This document shows, one piece after another, positions 35,199 to 45,299 of a DNA stretch of 64,000 bases (position 1 is the stretch's first letter; every line of letters starts with the position of its first letter). A program made the translations under genes and the position numbers. This stretch comes from Streptantibioticus cattleyicolor NRRL 8057 = DSM 46488 (GTDB lineage: Bacteria; Actinomycetota; Actinomycetes; Streptomycetales; Streptomycetaceae). The stretch is taken from positions 1,922,001 through 1,986,000 of the forward strand of contig NC_017586.1 in assembly GCF_000240165.1 (NCBI RefSeq), written 5' to 3'. The notes below the pieces were generated by a model. It worked only from the letters and a program-made list of their open reading frames with translations, did not search any database and was not told the DNA's origin.

Positions 35199-36695
35199 AT
35201 GCCGGATCTCGCTCCGCCCACCCCCGCCGTCCCGTTGTCCGAACTGCTCGCGCAGACCGCGCCGGGGTTGCGGCAGGTCGCCGGTCCCCCGGCCGGCGAG
35301 GTGCTGGTGCAGTGGGTGCACGCCAGTGAGATGGCCGATCCGGTGCCGTATCTGCTCGGCGGTGAGCTGTTGTTGACCGCCGGTGTCCACTTCCCGGTGG
35401 ACGAGGAGCGGGCGGAGTACCTGGACCGGTACGTGGCGCGCACCGTGCAGGGGGGTGCGGCGGCGCTCGGCTTCGGGCTGGCGCCGGTGCACGAGCGGAC
35501 CCCGGGGGCGCTGGTGGCGGCGTGCGAACGGCACGGGCTGCCGCTGGTCGAGGTGGCGCCGCGGACCCCGTTCGCGGCGGTGGCGCGGGCGGTGTGGCAG
35601 GTGATGGCGCGGGCCCGGGAGCGCGAGCTGCGCCGGGTCACCGAGGCGCAGCGGGCGCTGGGGGCCGCGGCCGGGCGCCCCGATCCGGTGCCGGCCGTGC
35701 TGCGGCACCTCGCCCACCACCTCGGCGGCCGGGCGTGGCTGCTGGACGCGGGCGGTACCCGGGTGCACGCGGCGGGGGCCGCCGTCCCGGCCGGGGTGGA
35801 GGCGGCGGCGCGGGCGCTGGCCGCGGTGGTGCGGCCGGGGCGGGCCGGGGCGCCGGCGTCCGCCACCGACACGGCGGGCGGCACCCGGCTGGCCGCCTAC
35901 GCGCTCGCCGCGGGCCCGGCCGGCGGCGGTTCCGGCGGCCTGGTGCTCGTCCTGGCCGCCGAGCGCCGGGACCCGGCCGACCACGCGGTGGCCGGCCTCG
36001 CGGCGGTGCTGCTGTCGCTGCTCACCGGGGGCTACCAGGGGGCGTCGGACGCGGGGCGCACGGCGGCCCTGGTGCGGCTGCTGCTGGGCGATCCGCCGGA
36101 GCGGGCGGTCGAGGCGCTGGCGGACGGCGCCGCGTCGTGGACCGTGGTGCACGCGGTACGCGGTGCGGGCGGCGTGCGGGACGGCGCCGCCCCGGGCGAA
36201 CTGGCCGCCGCGCTGGGCACGCCGCTGGTGGCCGCCGGTGACGGCGACGGTCCGCTGCGCGCGCTGGTGGCCGGTGACCGGGAGATCACGGCGCGGCCGG
36301 GGTGGACGTTCGGGGTCGGCGCGCCGGCCGCCGCCGGTGATCTGGCCGCGGCCGACGCGCAGGCGGCCGGCGCGCTGCGCAGGGCGGTGGCCGGGCGCGT
36401 CCCGGTGGTGCGCCACGCCGCCCCGCACTCCGGCATCGCCGCGCTGCTCGCCCCCGCCGAGGCCGCCGCGTACGCCCGCTCCCGGCTCGCCCCGATCGCC
36501 GGCTCGCCCGCCCTGATCGACACCCTGCGCACCTGGATCTCGCTGTACGGCAACTGGGACCGCACGGCCGTCGCGCTGGGGGTGCACCGCAACACCGTCC
36601 GCCAGCGCGTCTCCCGCGCCGCCGCGCTGCTGGAGGCCGACCTGGACGACCCGGACGTGCGGACGGACCTGTGGATCGCGCTGCGGTACGGATGA
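35199..36695 (+). CDS. PucR-family transcriptional regulator
   Basis: 498 residues. The N-terminal PucR domain (about residues 10-125, [15 protein letters not shown]) is followed by a GGDEF-like middle region. The C-terminal helix-turn-helix is [20 protein letters not shown] with [15 protein letters not shown] at the end. PucR proteins control purine, polyamine and amino-acid catabolism. It is divergent from the agmatinase gene and is its likely activator. The ATG at 35199 is taken because GGATGGA lies 6 nt upstream; ATG 35184, five codons earlier, is possible. Confidence 0.85.
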   Translation: MPDLAPPTPAVPLSELLAQTAPGLRQVAGPPAGEVLVQWVHASEMADPVPYLLGGELLLTAGVHFPVDEERAEYLDRYVARTVQGGAAALGFGLAPVHERTPGALVAACERHGLPLVEVAPRTPFAAVARAVWQVMARARERELRRVTEAQRALGAAAGRPDPVPAVLRHLAHHLGGRAWLLDAGGTRVHAAGAAVPAGVEAAARALAAVVRPGRAGAPASATDTAGGTRLAAYALAAGPAGGGSGGLVLVLAAERRDPADHAVAGLAAVLLSLLTGGYQGASDAGRTAALVRLLLGDPPERAVEALADGAASWTVVHAVRGAGGVRDGAAPGELAAALGTPLVAAGDGDGPLRALVAGDREITARPGWTFGVGAPAAAGDLAAADAQAAGALRRAVAGRVPVVRHAAPHSGIAALLAPAEAAAYARSRLAPIAGSPALIDTLRTWISLYGNWDRTAVALGVHRNTVRQRVSRAAALLEADLDDPDVRTDLWIALRYG

Positions 36696-36860
36696 ACGAC
36701 GGGCGAGCACGGACACGGCGCTTACGTACGCACGGCGGCCCAAACTCGCCCGTCCGGGTGAACGCTGGGCGGCGCCGCCACGGCCGCGTGCACCTGGACC
36801 GACCGCACCGCGGACATCCGCTCGCCGCACAGGCGTTCCCGGGCACGCGACAATGGAGTC

Positions 36861-37655
36861 ATGCCCACTGATCACATCCCCTCCCGCCAGGACCTCGTCG
36901 ACCACCTGCTGCGGACCCGCATCGCCGGTGACGTCGCCACCAGCCGGGAGAACAACCTCGACCACTACCGCGAACTGGCCGCCGGCAACCGCTACTACTG
37001 GCTCGGCCTCGACCTCGGCACGCGGTGGACGGACGAGGACGCGGTGCTGGAGCTGATGGCGCAGCGCTGCGGCGTCGTCGCCGACCGGGACCACCGGGCC
37101 GGGCAGGACACCATCGACCCGCAGCTGACGGTGGACGCGCTGGACCGGATGGCCGTCGTCCTGCGCAAGGCCGCCGCCGGCCGCCAGCGGGTGCTGGTCG
37201 CCACCGGCCACCCCGGCGGGCTGCTCGGCGTCCACCAGGCGACCGTCGCGGCGCTGCGGCAGGCCGGCTGCGAGATCGTCGCCATCCCCGAGGGGCTCCC
37301 CGCCGACGACGGCCGGGTCCTGCAGATCAGCGGGGTCGCCATGGTGCTGCGCAACGCCGCGCTGGTGCACACCCACTCGCCGGAGCCGATGACGGCGATA
37401 CTCGACGCCCTGGAGGGGTCCGGCCGCCCCCTGCCGCACCTGGTCGTCGCCGACCACGGCTGGGCCGGGTGCGCGGCGCAGCGCGGCATCGACGCGGTCG
37501 GGTACGCCGACTGCAACGACCCGGCGCTCTTCGTCGGCGAGGCCGAGGGCACCCTGGCGGTCACCGTGCCGCTCGACGACCACGTGCCGCCGCACCACTA
37601 CGAGCCGATGACCGCCTATCTGCTGAACGCGGCCGGGCTGGCCCCGGTCCGCTGA
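36861..37655 (+). CDS. phosphatase-like conserved protein
   Basis: 264 residues of a conserved actinobacterial family usually called phosphatase, on thin evidence. Notable segments are LVATGHPGGLLGVHQ near residue 112, a NAALVHTHSPEPM stretch near 171, and DHGWAGCAAQRGIDAVGYADCND near 196; the His and Asp residues in these could bind metal. The N-terminus (RQDLVDHLLRTRIAGDVATSREN) is helical. Its stop is inside a hairpin shared with the convergent thioesterase gene. I cannot assign a substrate. Confidence 0.7.
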   Translation: MPTDHIPSRQDLVDHLLRTRIAGDVATSRENNLDHYRELAAGNRYYWLGLDLGTRWTDEDAVLELMAQRCGVVADRDHRAGQDTIDPQLTVDALDRMAVVLRKAAAGRQRVLVATGHPGGLLGVHQATVAALRQAGCEIVAIPEGLPADDGRVLQISGVAMVLRNAALVHTHSPEPMTAILDALEGSGRPLPHLVVADHGWAGCAAQRGIDAVGYADCNDPALFVGEAEGTLAVTVPLDDHVPPHHYEPMTAYLLNAAGLAPVR

Positions 37656-37680
37656 GCGGCGCGGGGCGGGCCGCCGCTCA
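37653..37680. terminator. bidirectional terminator between convergent genes
   Basis: 9-bp arms TGAGCGGCG (37653-37661) and CGCCGCTCA (37672-37680). Each arm contains the stop codon of one of the two convergent genes. Confidence 0.65.
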
Positions 37681-38556
37681 CCGCGAGCGCGGGACGCGGA
37701 CCACGCCCTCCTGGATGACCGTGACCGCCAGCCGTCCGTCCTGGGTGTACATGTGGGCGGTGCCCAGGCCCCGGCCGCCGGAGGCCGACGGGGACCGCTG
37801 GTCGTACAGCAGCCACTCGTCGGCCCGGAACGGGCGGTGGAACCACATCGCGTGGTCCAGGCTGGCACCGACCACGTCCCCGACCGCCCAGCCGCCGCGC
37901 CCGTGGGCCAGCAGCACCGAGTCCAGCAGGGTCATGTCGGAGACGTAGGTGGCCAGGCAGACGTGGAGCAGCGGGTCGTCGTCGAGCTTGCCGCGGGTGC
38001 GGAACCACACCTGCGAACGGGGCTCGCGCGGCCGGCCCGCGGTGAGGAACGGCGGATCCTGCGCGTACCGCAGGTCCACCGCGGCCCGCGCCTCCAACAG
38101 CCGTTCCACGGTGCCCGGTTCGGGGAACCGGTCGGCGTGCGCCGGCAGCAGTTCCTCGGCGGTCGGCAGCGACTCGGGGTCGGGCGCCTGCGGCATCGCC
38201 TCCTGGTGCTCCATGCCGTCCTCGTACACCTGGAACGAGGCCGACAGGTGGAAGATCGGCTGACCGTGCTGGACGGCGACCACCCGGCGGGTGGTGAAGG
38301 AGCGGCCGTCGCGGATCCGGTCCACCTCGTAGACGATGGGCGCCCCCGGGTCGCCCGGGCGCAGGAAGTAGGCGTGCAGGGAGTGCGCGGGGCGCTCGGC
38401 GGGAACCGTGCGCCCCGCGGCCACCAGCGCCTGGGCCGCGACCTGCCCGCCGAAGACCCGGGGGACGACGGCGGGCCGGCTGAAGCCGCGGAAGATGTCC
38501 CGCTCGATCCGTTCCAGGTCGAGCAGGTCGAGCAGGGACCGCAGCGCCGCGTTCAC
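37678..38556 (-). CDS. tesB: acyl-CoA thioesterase II
   Basis: 292 residues with a double hot-dog fold. VFGGQVAAQALVAAG near residue 33, HSLHAYFLRPGD near 58, SASFQVYEDG near 100 and the catalytic Asp region ASLDHAMWFHRPF near 236 follow the TesB pattern. It hydrolyses medium- and long-chain acyl-CoAs. The GTG start lies 7 nt after the stop of the acyl-CoA dehydrogenase gene, with GAGG upstream, so the two form an operon for fatty-acyl metabolism. Confidence 0.92.
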   Translation of the reverse strand: MNAALRSLLDLLDLERIERDIFRGFSRPAVVPRVFGGQVAAQALVAAGRTVPAERPAHSLHAYFLRPGDPGAPIVYEVDRIRDGRSFTTRRVVAVQHGQPIFHLSASFQVYEDGMEHQEAMPQAPDPESLPTAEELLPAHADRFPEPGTVERLLEARAAVDLRYAQDPPFLTAGRPREPRSQVWFRTRGKLDDDPLLHVCLATYVSDMTLLDSVLLAHGRGGWAVGDVVGASLDHAMWFHRPFRADEWLLYDQRSPSASGGRGLGTAHMYTQDGRLAVTVIQEGVVRVPRSR

Positions 38557-38563
38557 CCGGTCC

Positions 38564-39721
38564 TCACAGCCCCATCGACTTGGCGATGATCGACCGCATG
38601 ACCTCGCTGGTGCCGCCGTAGATGCGGGAGACGCGGGTGTCCGCGTACAGCCGGGCGATCGGGTACTCCAGCATGTAGCCATAACCGCCGTGCAGCTGGA
38701 GGCACTTGTCGATGACGCGGGCGGCGACGTCGGTGCAGAACAGCTTGGCGGAGGCGGCGTCGGCCACCGTCAGCTCCCCGGCGTCGTGCGCCTCCAGGGC
38801 GCGGTCGACCACCGCCTGCGCGGCGTCCACCTCGGCCTGGCAGTCGGCGAGGACGAACTTGGTGTTCTGGAACTCGGCGACGGTCCGGCCGAAGACGGTG
38901 CGCTCCTTGACGTACTGGGTGGCGAACCGGACGGCGGCGGCGGCCTGCGCGTAGGCGCCCACGGCGATGCCGAGACGTTCCTGCGGCAGGTTGTGGGTCA
39001 GGTAGGAGAAGGCCTTGCCCTCCTCGCCGAGCAGGTCCTCGACCGGCACCTTGACGTCGGTGAAGGAGAGTTCGGCGGTGTCCGAGGAGCGCAGGCCCAG
39101 CTTCTCCAGCTTGCGGCCGACCGCGTACCCCTCGCTGCTGGTGTCGACCACCAGGATCGATATCCCGCCGCGCCGGTCCTCCGGGGTGGCCGGCGAGGTG
39201 CGGGCGCAGACCAGGACGCGGTCGGCGAGCACGCCGCCGGTGATGAAGGTCTTGGCGCCGTTGAGGACGTAGTGGGTGCCGTCCTCCGACAGCTTGGCGG
39301 TGGTCTTCATGCCGGCCAGGTCGGAGCCGGTGCCCGGCTCGGTCATGGCGATGGCGGTCATCAGCTCGCCGGTGACGAACTTCGGCAGCCAGCGCTTCTT
39401 CTGCTCCTCGTTGCCGTACTTGAGCAGGTAGGGCAGGCACAGCGCGGTGTGCACGCTGCTGCCGCCGAAGCTGACCCCGGCGCGGGCGCACTCCTCGCTG
39501 ATGACCGCGTTGTACTTGAAGCTGGTCTCGCCGGCGCCGCCGTACTCCTCGGGCACCTCGATGCCGAAGACGCCCAGATCACCGAGCTTGTAGTAGAAGT
39601 CGCGAGGGGCGTGGCCGGCCTCTTCCCACTCGTGGTAGACGGGGGCGACCTCGCTGGCGATGAAGTCGCGGATCGTGGCCCGGAACGCCTCGTGGTCCTC
39701 GTTGAACACCGTGCGCCGCAC
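38564..39721 (-). CDS. acyl-CoA dehydrogenase
   Basis: 385 residues of the FAD-dependent acyl-CoA dehydrogenase family: AMTEPGTGSDLAGMKT near residue 125, GAKTFITGG near 155, ERTVFGRTVAEFQNTKF near 275 and the C-terminal IYGGTSEVMRSIIAKS. Chain-length preference cannot be told from sequence. GTG 39721 (VRRTVFNEDHEAF) has GGGAGG upstream; the frame continues further but without support. It is followed by tesB. It differs from the second acyl-CoA dehydrogenase in the window at 45296. Confidence 0.93.
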   Translation of the reverse strand: MRRTVFNEDHEAFRATIRDFIASEVAPVYHEWEEAGHAPRDFYYKLGDLGVFGIEVPEEYGGAGETSFKYNAVISEECARAGVSFGGSSVHTALCLPYLLKYGNEEQKKRWLPKFVTGELMTAIAMTEPGTGSDLAGMKTTAKLSEDGTHYVLNGAKTFITGGVLADRVLVCARTSPATPEDRRGGISILVVDTSSEGYAVGRKLEKLGLRSSDTAELSFTDVKVPVEDLLGEEGKAFSYLTHNLPQERLGIAVGAYAQAAAAVRFATQYVKERTVFGRTVAEFQNTKFVLADCQAEVDAAQAVVDRALEAHDAGELTVADAASAKLFCTDVAARVIDKCLQLHGGYGYMLEYPIARLYADTRVSRIYGGTSEVMRSIIAKSMGL

Positions 39722-39894
39722 TGTGCGCCTCCCTCTTCCGGCTCTCCCGGCCGCGCGATGGTGCACAGTCGAACGGGCCGAGTCGAACGTACCAAGTTGT
39801 ACTAAGCAAGCGCTCAGCAAGTTACTTCCGGGTCACCGCTTCTGTCCAGGGGCGCGGTCTCCCGGGGCCCCGGTACGAGGGGCTCCGGGGCGGC

Positions 39895-40482
39895 TCAGCC
39901 GAGCGCGGCGAACGCGCCGAGCGCCAGCCGGCGCAGCAGGGCGGCGGTGGCCGCGCGGCCGGGCAGGGCCCCGGGGCGGCCCAGGTGCGGGGTGGAGTTG
40001 AGCAGTCCGAAGACCGCGTGGACGGCGGCCCGCGCCTCCGCCTCGGCCGCCCGCGGGTACTCCCGGCGCACCACCTCGACCCACAGCTCCACGTACTGCC
40101 GCTGGAGCTGGCGGACCAGCTTGCGGTCGGATTCGCGCAGCCGGTCCAGCTCACGGTCGTGCAGGGTGATCAACGGGCGGTCGTCGAGCGCGAAGTCGGT
40201 GTGGCCGCGCACCAGCGAGTCGAGCGCCTCCCCGGAGCCGGCGGCCTCGGCCACCCGGCGCTTGCCCTCGGCGAGCAGCCGCCCGCTGATGCCGACGAGC
40301 AGCTCGGCCAGCATCGCGTCCTTCCCCGCGAAGTGGCGGTAGAGCCCGGGGCCGCTGATCCCGACCGCGGCGCCGATCTCGTCCACCCCGACGCCGTGGA
40401 ACCCCCGCTCGGCGAAGAGCTGGGCGGCCTCCTTGAGGATCTGCTCGCGCCGGCTGGCACCGGCCCTGGTCGACTGCTGCAT
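39895..40482 (-). CDS. accR: TetR repressor of acyl-CoA metabolism, AccR-like
   Basis: 195 residues. The helix-turn-helix is GVGVDEIGAAVGISGPGLYRHFAGKDAM at about residues 30-57, and the C-terminal domain is all-helical. It is divergent from accD1-accA1-hmgL-fadE4, the arrangement described for AccR of S. avermitilis, which represses that operon and responds to short-chain acyl-CoAs through GTTAA-N6-TTAAC-like sites. Two GTTA-N8-TAAC sites lie between the divergent genes here. The gene name is from that synteny and recalled literature, not from an alignment. Confidence 0.83.
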   Translation of the reverse strand: MQQSTRAGASRREQILKEAAQLFAERGFHGVGVDEIGAAVGISGPGLYRHFAGKDAMLAELLVGISGRLLAEGKRRVAEAAGSGEALDSLVRGHTDFALDDRPLITLHDRELDRLRESDRKLVRQLQRQYVELWVEVVRREYPRAAEAEARAAVHAVFGLLNSTPHLGRPGALPGRAATAALLRRLALGAFAALG

Positions 40483-40504
40483 GAAAAAGATTCTAGACAG
40501 ACAG

Positions 40505-40549
40505 GTTAGCGCGCGTTAACGTGTGGGCAGGAGGTTAACGGTCACTAAC
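40505..40549. promoter_or_regulatory. tandem AccR-type operators
   Basis: GTTAGCGCGCGTTAAC (40505-40520) and GTTAACGGTCACTAAC (40534-40549) share the form GTTA-N8-TAAC and lie 29 bp apart in the accR-accD1 gap. They fit the GTTAA-N6-TTAAC pattern recalled for AccR, each with one changed base. Confidence 0.7.
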
Positions 40550-40643
40550 GCCACCGGCGTCCCATCCGGCCCGTCCGGTACGACGCCCGGGGCCGAGGCG
40601 GCCGTGTCTGGGGACGTCTGCGAGCAAGGGAGCTCGAAGGCCA

Positions 40644-42314
40644 ATGCGTACGACCACTGGGGATCCGGGGACGGCGCTCCGGGCGGGGGCGCCGCCGGTG
40701 CTGGGCACCGCCGTCGATCCGGCGTCCGACGCCTACGCCGCCAACGCGGCGGCCCACCGGGAGCTCGCCGCCGAGCTGCGGGAGAAGCTGGCCACGGCCC
40801 GGCTGGGCGGCGGCGAACGGGCCCGGGCGCGCCACACCGCGCGTGGCAAGCTCCTCCCCCGCGACCGGGTCGACGGGCTGCTCGACCCCGGCTCGCCCTT
40901 CCTCGAACTGGCCCCGCTGGCCGCCGACGGCATGTACGACGGGCAGGCCCCCGCCGCCGGGGTGATCGCCGGGATCGGCCGGGTGGCCGGCCGCGAGGTC
41001 GTGGTGGTCGCCAACGACGCCACGGTCAAGGGCGGCACCTACTACCCGATGTCGGTCAAGAAGCACCTGCGCGCCCAGGAGGTCGCGCTGGAGAACCGGC
41101 TGCCCTGCGTCTACCTGGTCGACTCCGGCGGCGCCTTCCTGCCCAAGCAGGACGAGGTCTTCCCGGACCGCGAGCACTTCGGCCGGATCTTCTACAACCA
41201 GGCCACCATGTCCGCCCGCGGCATCCCGCAGATCGCCGCCGTCATGGGGTCGTGCACGGCCGGCGGCGCCTACGTGCCCGCGATGAGCGACCAGGCGGTG
41301 ATCGTCCGCGACCAGGGCACCATCTTCCTGGGCGGCCCGCCGCTGGTGAAGGCGGCCACCGGAGAGGTGGTCACCGCCGAGGAGCTGGGTGGCGGCGAGG
41401 TGCACGCCAAGGTCTCCGGCGTCACCGACCACCTCGCGGAGAACGACGCGCACGCGCTGCGGCAGGTCCGCGAGATCGTGGCCACCCTGCCCGCCCGGCC
41501 CCCGCTGCCCTGGCCGGTCGCCCCGGTCGAGGAGCCGGTGGTCGACCCCGCCGGCCTGTACGGCGCGGTCCCGGCCGACCCCCGCACCCCCTACGACGTG
41601 CGCGAGGTCATCGCCCGGCTGGTGGACGGCAGCCGGTTCGCCGAGTTCAAGGCGGAGTACGGCACCACGCTGGTCACCGGCTTCGCACGGCTGCACGGCC
41701 ACCCGGTCGGCATCGTGGCCAACAACGGCATCCTGTTCGGCGAATCGGCGCTCAAGGGCGCCCACTTCATCGAGCTGTGCGACCAGCGCGGCATCCCGCT
41801 GGTCTTCCTCCAGAACATCTCCGGCTTCATGGTCGGCCGGCAGTACGAGGCCGGCGGCATCGCCAAGCACGGCGCCAAGATGGTCACCGCGGTGGCCTGC
41901 ACCCGGGTGCCCAAGCTGACGGTGGTGATCGGCGGCTCCTACGGCGCCGGCAACTACTCGATGTGCGGCCGGGCCTACTCCCCCCGCTTCATGTGGATGT
42001 GGCCCAACGCCAAGATCTCGGTCATGGGCGGTGAGCAGGCCGCCTCGGTGCTCGCCACCGTCAAGCGCGACCAGCTCGAAGCGGCCGGCGAGAGCTGGCC
42101 CGCCGACGAGGAGGAGCGCTTCAAGGCGCCCATCCGCGCCCAGTACGAGGAACAGGGCAACGCCTACTACGCCACCGCCCGGCTGTGGGACGACGGCGTC
42201 ATCGACCCGCTGCAGACCCGCACGGTGCTCGGCCTCGCCCTGACCGCCTGCGCCAACGCGCCGCTGCCGCAGCGCGATCCGGGCGCTCCCGGCTACGGCG
42301 TCTTCCGGATGTAG
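40644..42314 (+). CDS. accD1: acyl-CoA carboxylase beta subunit (methylcrotonyl-CoA type)
   Basis: 556 residues of a carboxyltransferase. The N-terminal acyl-CoA half has [18 protein letters not shown] and [20 protein letters not shown]. The C-terminal half has [34 protein letters not shown] and [13 protein letters not shown], typical of methylcrotonyl-CoA carboxylase beta chains. It transfers CO2 from carboxybiotin to 3-methylcrotonyl-CoA in leucine degradation, together with the next gene product. It is the first gene of an operon repressed by the divergent AccR-like protein. Confidence 0.92.
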   Translation: MRTTTGDPGTALRAGAPPVLGTAVDPASDAYAANAAAHRELAAELREKLATARLGGGERARARHTARGKLLPRDRVDGLLDPGSPFLELAPLAADGMYDGQAPAAGVIAGIGRVAGREVVVVANDATVKGGTYYPMSVKKHLRAQEVALENRLPCVYLVDSGGAFLPKQDEVFPDREHFGRIFYNQATMSARGIPQIAAVMGSCTAGGAYVPAMSDQAVIVRDQGTIFLGGPPLVKAATGEVVTAEELGGGEVHAKVSGVTDHLAENDAHALRQVREIVATLPARPPLPWPVAPVEEPVVDPAGLYGAVPADPRTPYDVREVIARLVDGSRFAEFKAEYGTTLVTGFARLHGHPVGIVANNGILFGESALKGAHFIELCDQRGIPLVFLQNISGFMVGRQYEAGGIAKHGAKMVTAVACTRVPKLTVVIGGSYGAGNYSMCGRAYSPRFMWMWPNAKISVMGGEQAASVLATVKRDQLEAAGESWPADEEERFKAPIRAQYEEQGNAYYATARLWDDGVIDPLQTRTVLGLALTACANAPLPQRDPGAPGYGVFRM

Positions 42315-42327
42315 GGGGGAACACCAG

Positions 42328-44343
42328 ATGTTCGACACCGTACTCGTGGCCAACCGGGGCGAGATCGCCGTCCGGGTGATCCGCACCCTGCGCCGTCTCG
42401 GCATCCGCTCGGTCGCCGTCTTCAGCGACGCCGACGCCCGGGCCCGCCATGTCGCCGAGGCCGACACCGCGGTGCACATCGGCCCCACCCCGGCGGTCGG
42501 CAGCTACCTGTCCGTGGAGCGCCTGCTGGAGGCCGCCGCCCGCACCGGGGCCCAGGCGGTCCACCCGGGGTACGGCTTCCTCGCGGAGAACGCGCGGTTC
42601 GCCCGGGCCTGCGCCGAGGCGGGGCTGGTCTTCATCGGGCCGCCGGCCGACGCCATCGAGCTGATGGGCGACAAGATCCGCGCCAAGGAGACCGTCCGCG
42701 CCGCGGGCGTACCGGTGGTCCCCGGCAGCGACGGCAGCGGCCTGACCGACGGCCAACTCATCGCCGCGGCCCGGGAGATCGGCACCCCGGTGCTGCTCAA
42801 GCCGTCCGCGGGCGGCGGCGGCAAGGGCATGCGGCTGGTGCACGACCCCGCGCTGCTGGCCGAGGAGATCGCGGCGGCCCGGCGGGAGGCGCGCGGTTCC
42901 TTCGGCGACGACACGCTGCTGGTCGAGCGGTGGATCGAAGGCCCCCGCCACGTCGAGATCCAGGTCCTCGCCGACGGCCACGGCCAGGTGATCCACCTCG
43001 GTGAGCGCGAGTGCTCGTTGCAGCGCCGCCACCAGAAGGTGATCGAGGAGGCCCCCTCCGTCCTGCTGGACGAGGCCACCCGGGCCGCCATGGGCGAGGC
43101 CGCCGTGCAGGCCGCCCGGTCCTGCGGCTACGTGGGCGCCGGCACCGTGGAGTTCATCGTGCCCGGCGCCGACCCGGGTGCCTACTGCTTCATGGAGATG
43201 AACACCCGCCTCCAGGTGGAGCACCCGGTGACGGAGCTGATCACCGGGCTGGACCTGGTGGAGTGGCAGGTACGGATCGCCGGTGGCGAGCCGCTCCCCT
43301 TCGGCCAGGCGGAGGTGGTCCTCGACGGGCACGCCGTGGAGGCCCGGATCTGCGCCGAGACCGCCCGGGTCACCGCGGCCCCGGACGGCTCCCGGGTCGA
43401 CTTCCTGCCCTCGGCCGGCCGGGTGCTGGCGCTGCGCGAACCTCAGGGCGAGGGGGTCCGCACGGACTCCGGGCTCGCGGTGGACACCGAGGTCGGCACC
43501 GCCTACGACCCCATGCTGGCCAAGGTGATCGCCCACGGCCCCGACCGGGCCACCGCGCTGCGCCGGCTGCGGGCGGCCCTGGCGGAGACCACGGTGCTGG
43601 GGGTCGACACCAACACCGGTTTCCTGCGTCGGCTGCTGGCCCACCCCGCCGTGGCCGCCGGGGAGTTGGACACCGGGCTGATCGGCCGCGAGGCGGCCAC
43701 GCTGGTCGACGCCGGCGTGCCCGACGAGGTCTACGGGGCCGCCGCGCTGCTGCGCCAGGCCGCGCTGGCGCCGCCCGAGGACGGCTGGCGCGACCCGTTC
43801 TCGGTGCCCAGCGGCTGGCGGCTGGGCGCGGAGCCGGCCTGGACTCGCCATCCCCTGCGGGTGCCGGGCCACGAGCCGGTGACGGTCGCCGTGCGCGACG
43901 GCGAGGTGCGGATCGGGGACGCCGAGCCGGTGGCCGCCGCGCTGCACACCGACGGCGACCGGGTGATACTGCACTGGGCCGGGGTCACCCACCTCTTCCG
44001 CCACGCCGGTGACTGGCTGGGCCGGGACGGGGACGCCTGGCAGGTCGCCGACCACGACCCGGTCGAGGCGGCGTTGCACGGCGGTTCGGCGGCGGCCCAC
44101 GCCGGAACGCTCACCGCCCCGATGCCGGGCACGGTCACCGTGGTCAAGGTGGCCCCCGGGGACGAGGTGAGCGCGGGCCAGTCGCTGCTGGTGGTGGAGG
44201 CGATGAAGATGGAGCACGTCATCGCCGCCCCGCACGACGGCACCGTCACCGAGCTGGACGTCACCCCCGGCAGCACGGTGGCTATGGACCAGGTGCTCGC
44301 GGTGGTGCTGCCCACCGCCTCCGCCGAGGAGGAACGGTCATGA
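42328..44343 (+). CDS. accA1: acyl-CoA carboxylase biotin subunit (biotin carboxylase plus BCCP)
   Basis: 671 residues. The biotin carboxylase part shows VANRGEIAVRVIRTLRRLG at the N-terminus, the ATP-grasp loop SAGGGGKGMRLVHD near residue 160 and EMNTRLQVEHPVTE near 288. A middle domain is followed by a C-terminal biotinyl domain with the modified Lys in VVEAMKMEHVI. It carboxylates biotin with bicarbonate and ATP. It lies 13 nt after accD1, and its TGA overlaps the ATG of hmgL. A fused alpha chain of this kind matches methylcrotonyl-CoA carboxylase. Confidence 0.94.
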   Translation: MFDTVLVANRGEIAVRVIRTLRRLGIRSVAVFSDADARARHVAEADTAVHIGPTPAVGSYLSVERLLEAAARTGAQAVHPGYGFLAENARFARACAEAGLVFIGPPADAIELMGDKIRAKETVRAAGVPVVPGSDGSGLTDGQLIAAAREIGTPVLLKPSAGGGGKGMRLVHDPALLAEEIAAARREARGSFGDDTLLVERWIEGPRHVEIQVLADGHGQVIHLGERECSLQRRHQKVIEEAPSVLLDEATRAAMGEAAVQAARSCGYVGAGTVEFIVPGADPGAYCFMEMNTRLQVEHPVTELITGLDLVEWQVRIAGGEPLPFGQAEVVLDGHAVEARICAETARVTAAPDGSRVDFLPSAGRVLALREPQGEGVRTDSGLAVDTEVGTAYDPMLAKVIAHGPDRATALRRLRAALAETTVLGVDTNTGFLRRLLAHPAVAAGELDTGLIGREAATLVDAGVPDEVYGAAALLRQAALAPPEDGWRDPFSVPSGWRLGAEPAWTRHPLRVPGHEPVTVAVRDGEVRIGDAEPVAAALHTDGDRVILHWAGVTHLFRHAGDWLGRDGDAWQVADHDPVEAALHGGSAAAHAGTLTAPMPGTVTVVKVAPGDEVSAGQSLLVVEAMKMEHVIAAPHDGTVTELDVTPGSTVAMDQVLAVVLPTASAEEERS

Positions 44344-45299
44344 CCGGTGTCGCCCTGCCCGCCCCCGGGCTGCCGATGGCCGTCCCCCAGGAGGGGCTGC
44401 CGGCCCGGGTGCGCATTCACGAGGTCGGCGCCCGGGACGGGTTGCAGAACGAGAAGTCGACGGTGCCCACCGAGGTCAAGGCCGAGTTCATCCGCCGGCT
44501 CGCCGAGGCGGGGCTGACCACCATCGAGGCGACCAGCTTCGTCCACCCCAAGTGGGTGCCCCAACTGGCCGACGCGGAGCGGCTGATGCCCCTGGTCTCT
44601 GGCCTCGGGGTGCGGCTGCCGGTGCTGGTCCCCAACGAACGGGGGCTGGAGCGGGCGCTCGCCCTCGGGGTGCGGGAGGTCGCGGTCTTCGGCAGCGTCA
44701 CCGAGTCGTTCGCCAAGGCCAACCTCAACCGCACGGTGGACGAGTCGCTGGCCATGTTCGAGCCGGTGGTGGCCAAGGCCCGGCAGGCCGGGGCGCGGGT
44801 GCGCGGCTACCTGTCGATGTGCTTCGGCGACCCGTGGGAGGGCGCGGTGCCCGTCCCCCAGGTGGTCGCGGTTGCCCGGCGCCTGGCCGACCTGGGGTGC
44901 CAGGAGCTGAGCCTGGGCGACACCATCGGGGTGGCCACCCCCGGCCACGTCGCCGCGTTGCTGACGGCGCTGGGCGAGGCGGGGCTCGGGCCGGAGCGGC
45001 TCGCCGTCCACTTCCACGACACCTACGGCCAGGCGCTCGCCAACACCCTGGCCGCGCTGCGCCACGGCGTGGCCACGGTGGACGCCTCCGCCGGCGGGCT
45101 GGGCGGCTGCCCGTACGCCAGGAGCGCCACCGGAAACCTCGCCACCGAAGACCTGGTCTGGATGCTGAACGGCCTCGGCATCGACACCGGGGTCGATCTG
45201 ACCCGCCTCACCGCCACCAGCGTGTGGATGGCGGAACAACTGGGCCGACCCAGCCCGTCCCGTACCGTTCGCGCCCTCTCCCACGAGGAGTCGTCATGA
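44340..45299 (+). CDS. hmgL: hydroxymethylglutaryl-CoA lyase
   Basis: 319 residues of the HMGL-like family: HEVGARDGLQNEK near residue 23 with the catalytic Arg-Asp pair, EATSFVHPKWVPQLAD, and the signature AGGLGGCPYARSATGN containing the catalytic Cys near residue 258. It cleaves HMG-CoA to acetoacetate and acetyl-CoA, the last step of leucine breakdown. ATGA overlaps on both sides show translational coupling with accA1 and fadE4. Confidence 0.94.
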   Translation: MTGVALPAPGLPMAVPQEGLPARVRIHEVGARDGLQNEKSTVPTEVKAEFIRRLAEAGLTTIEATSFVHPKWVPQLADAERLMPLVSGLGVRLPVLVPNERGLERALALGVREVAVFGSVTESFAKANLNRTVDESLAMFEPVVAKARQAGARVRGYLSMCFGDPWEGAVPVPQVVAVARRLADLGCQELSLGDTIGVATPGHVAALLTALGEAGLGPERLAVHFHDTYGQALANTLAALRHGVATVDASAGGLGGCPYARSATGNLATEDLVWMLNGLGIDTGVDLTRLTATSVWMAEQLGRPSPSRTVRALSHEESS

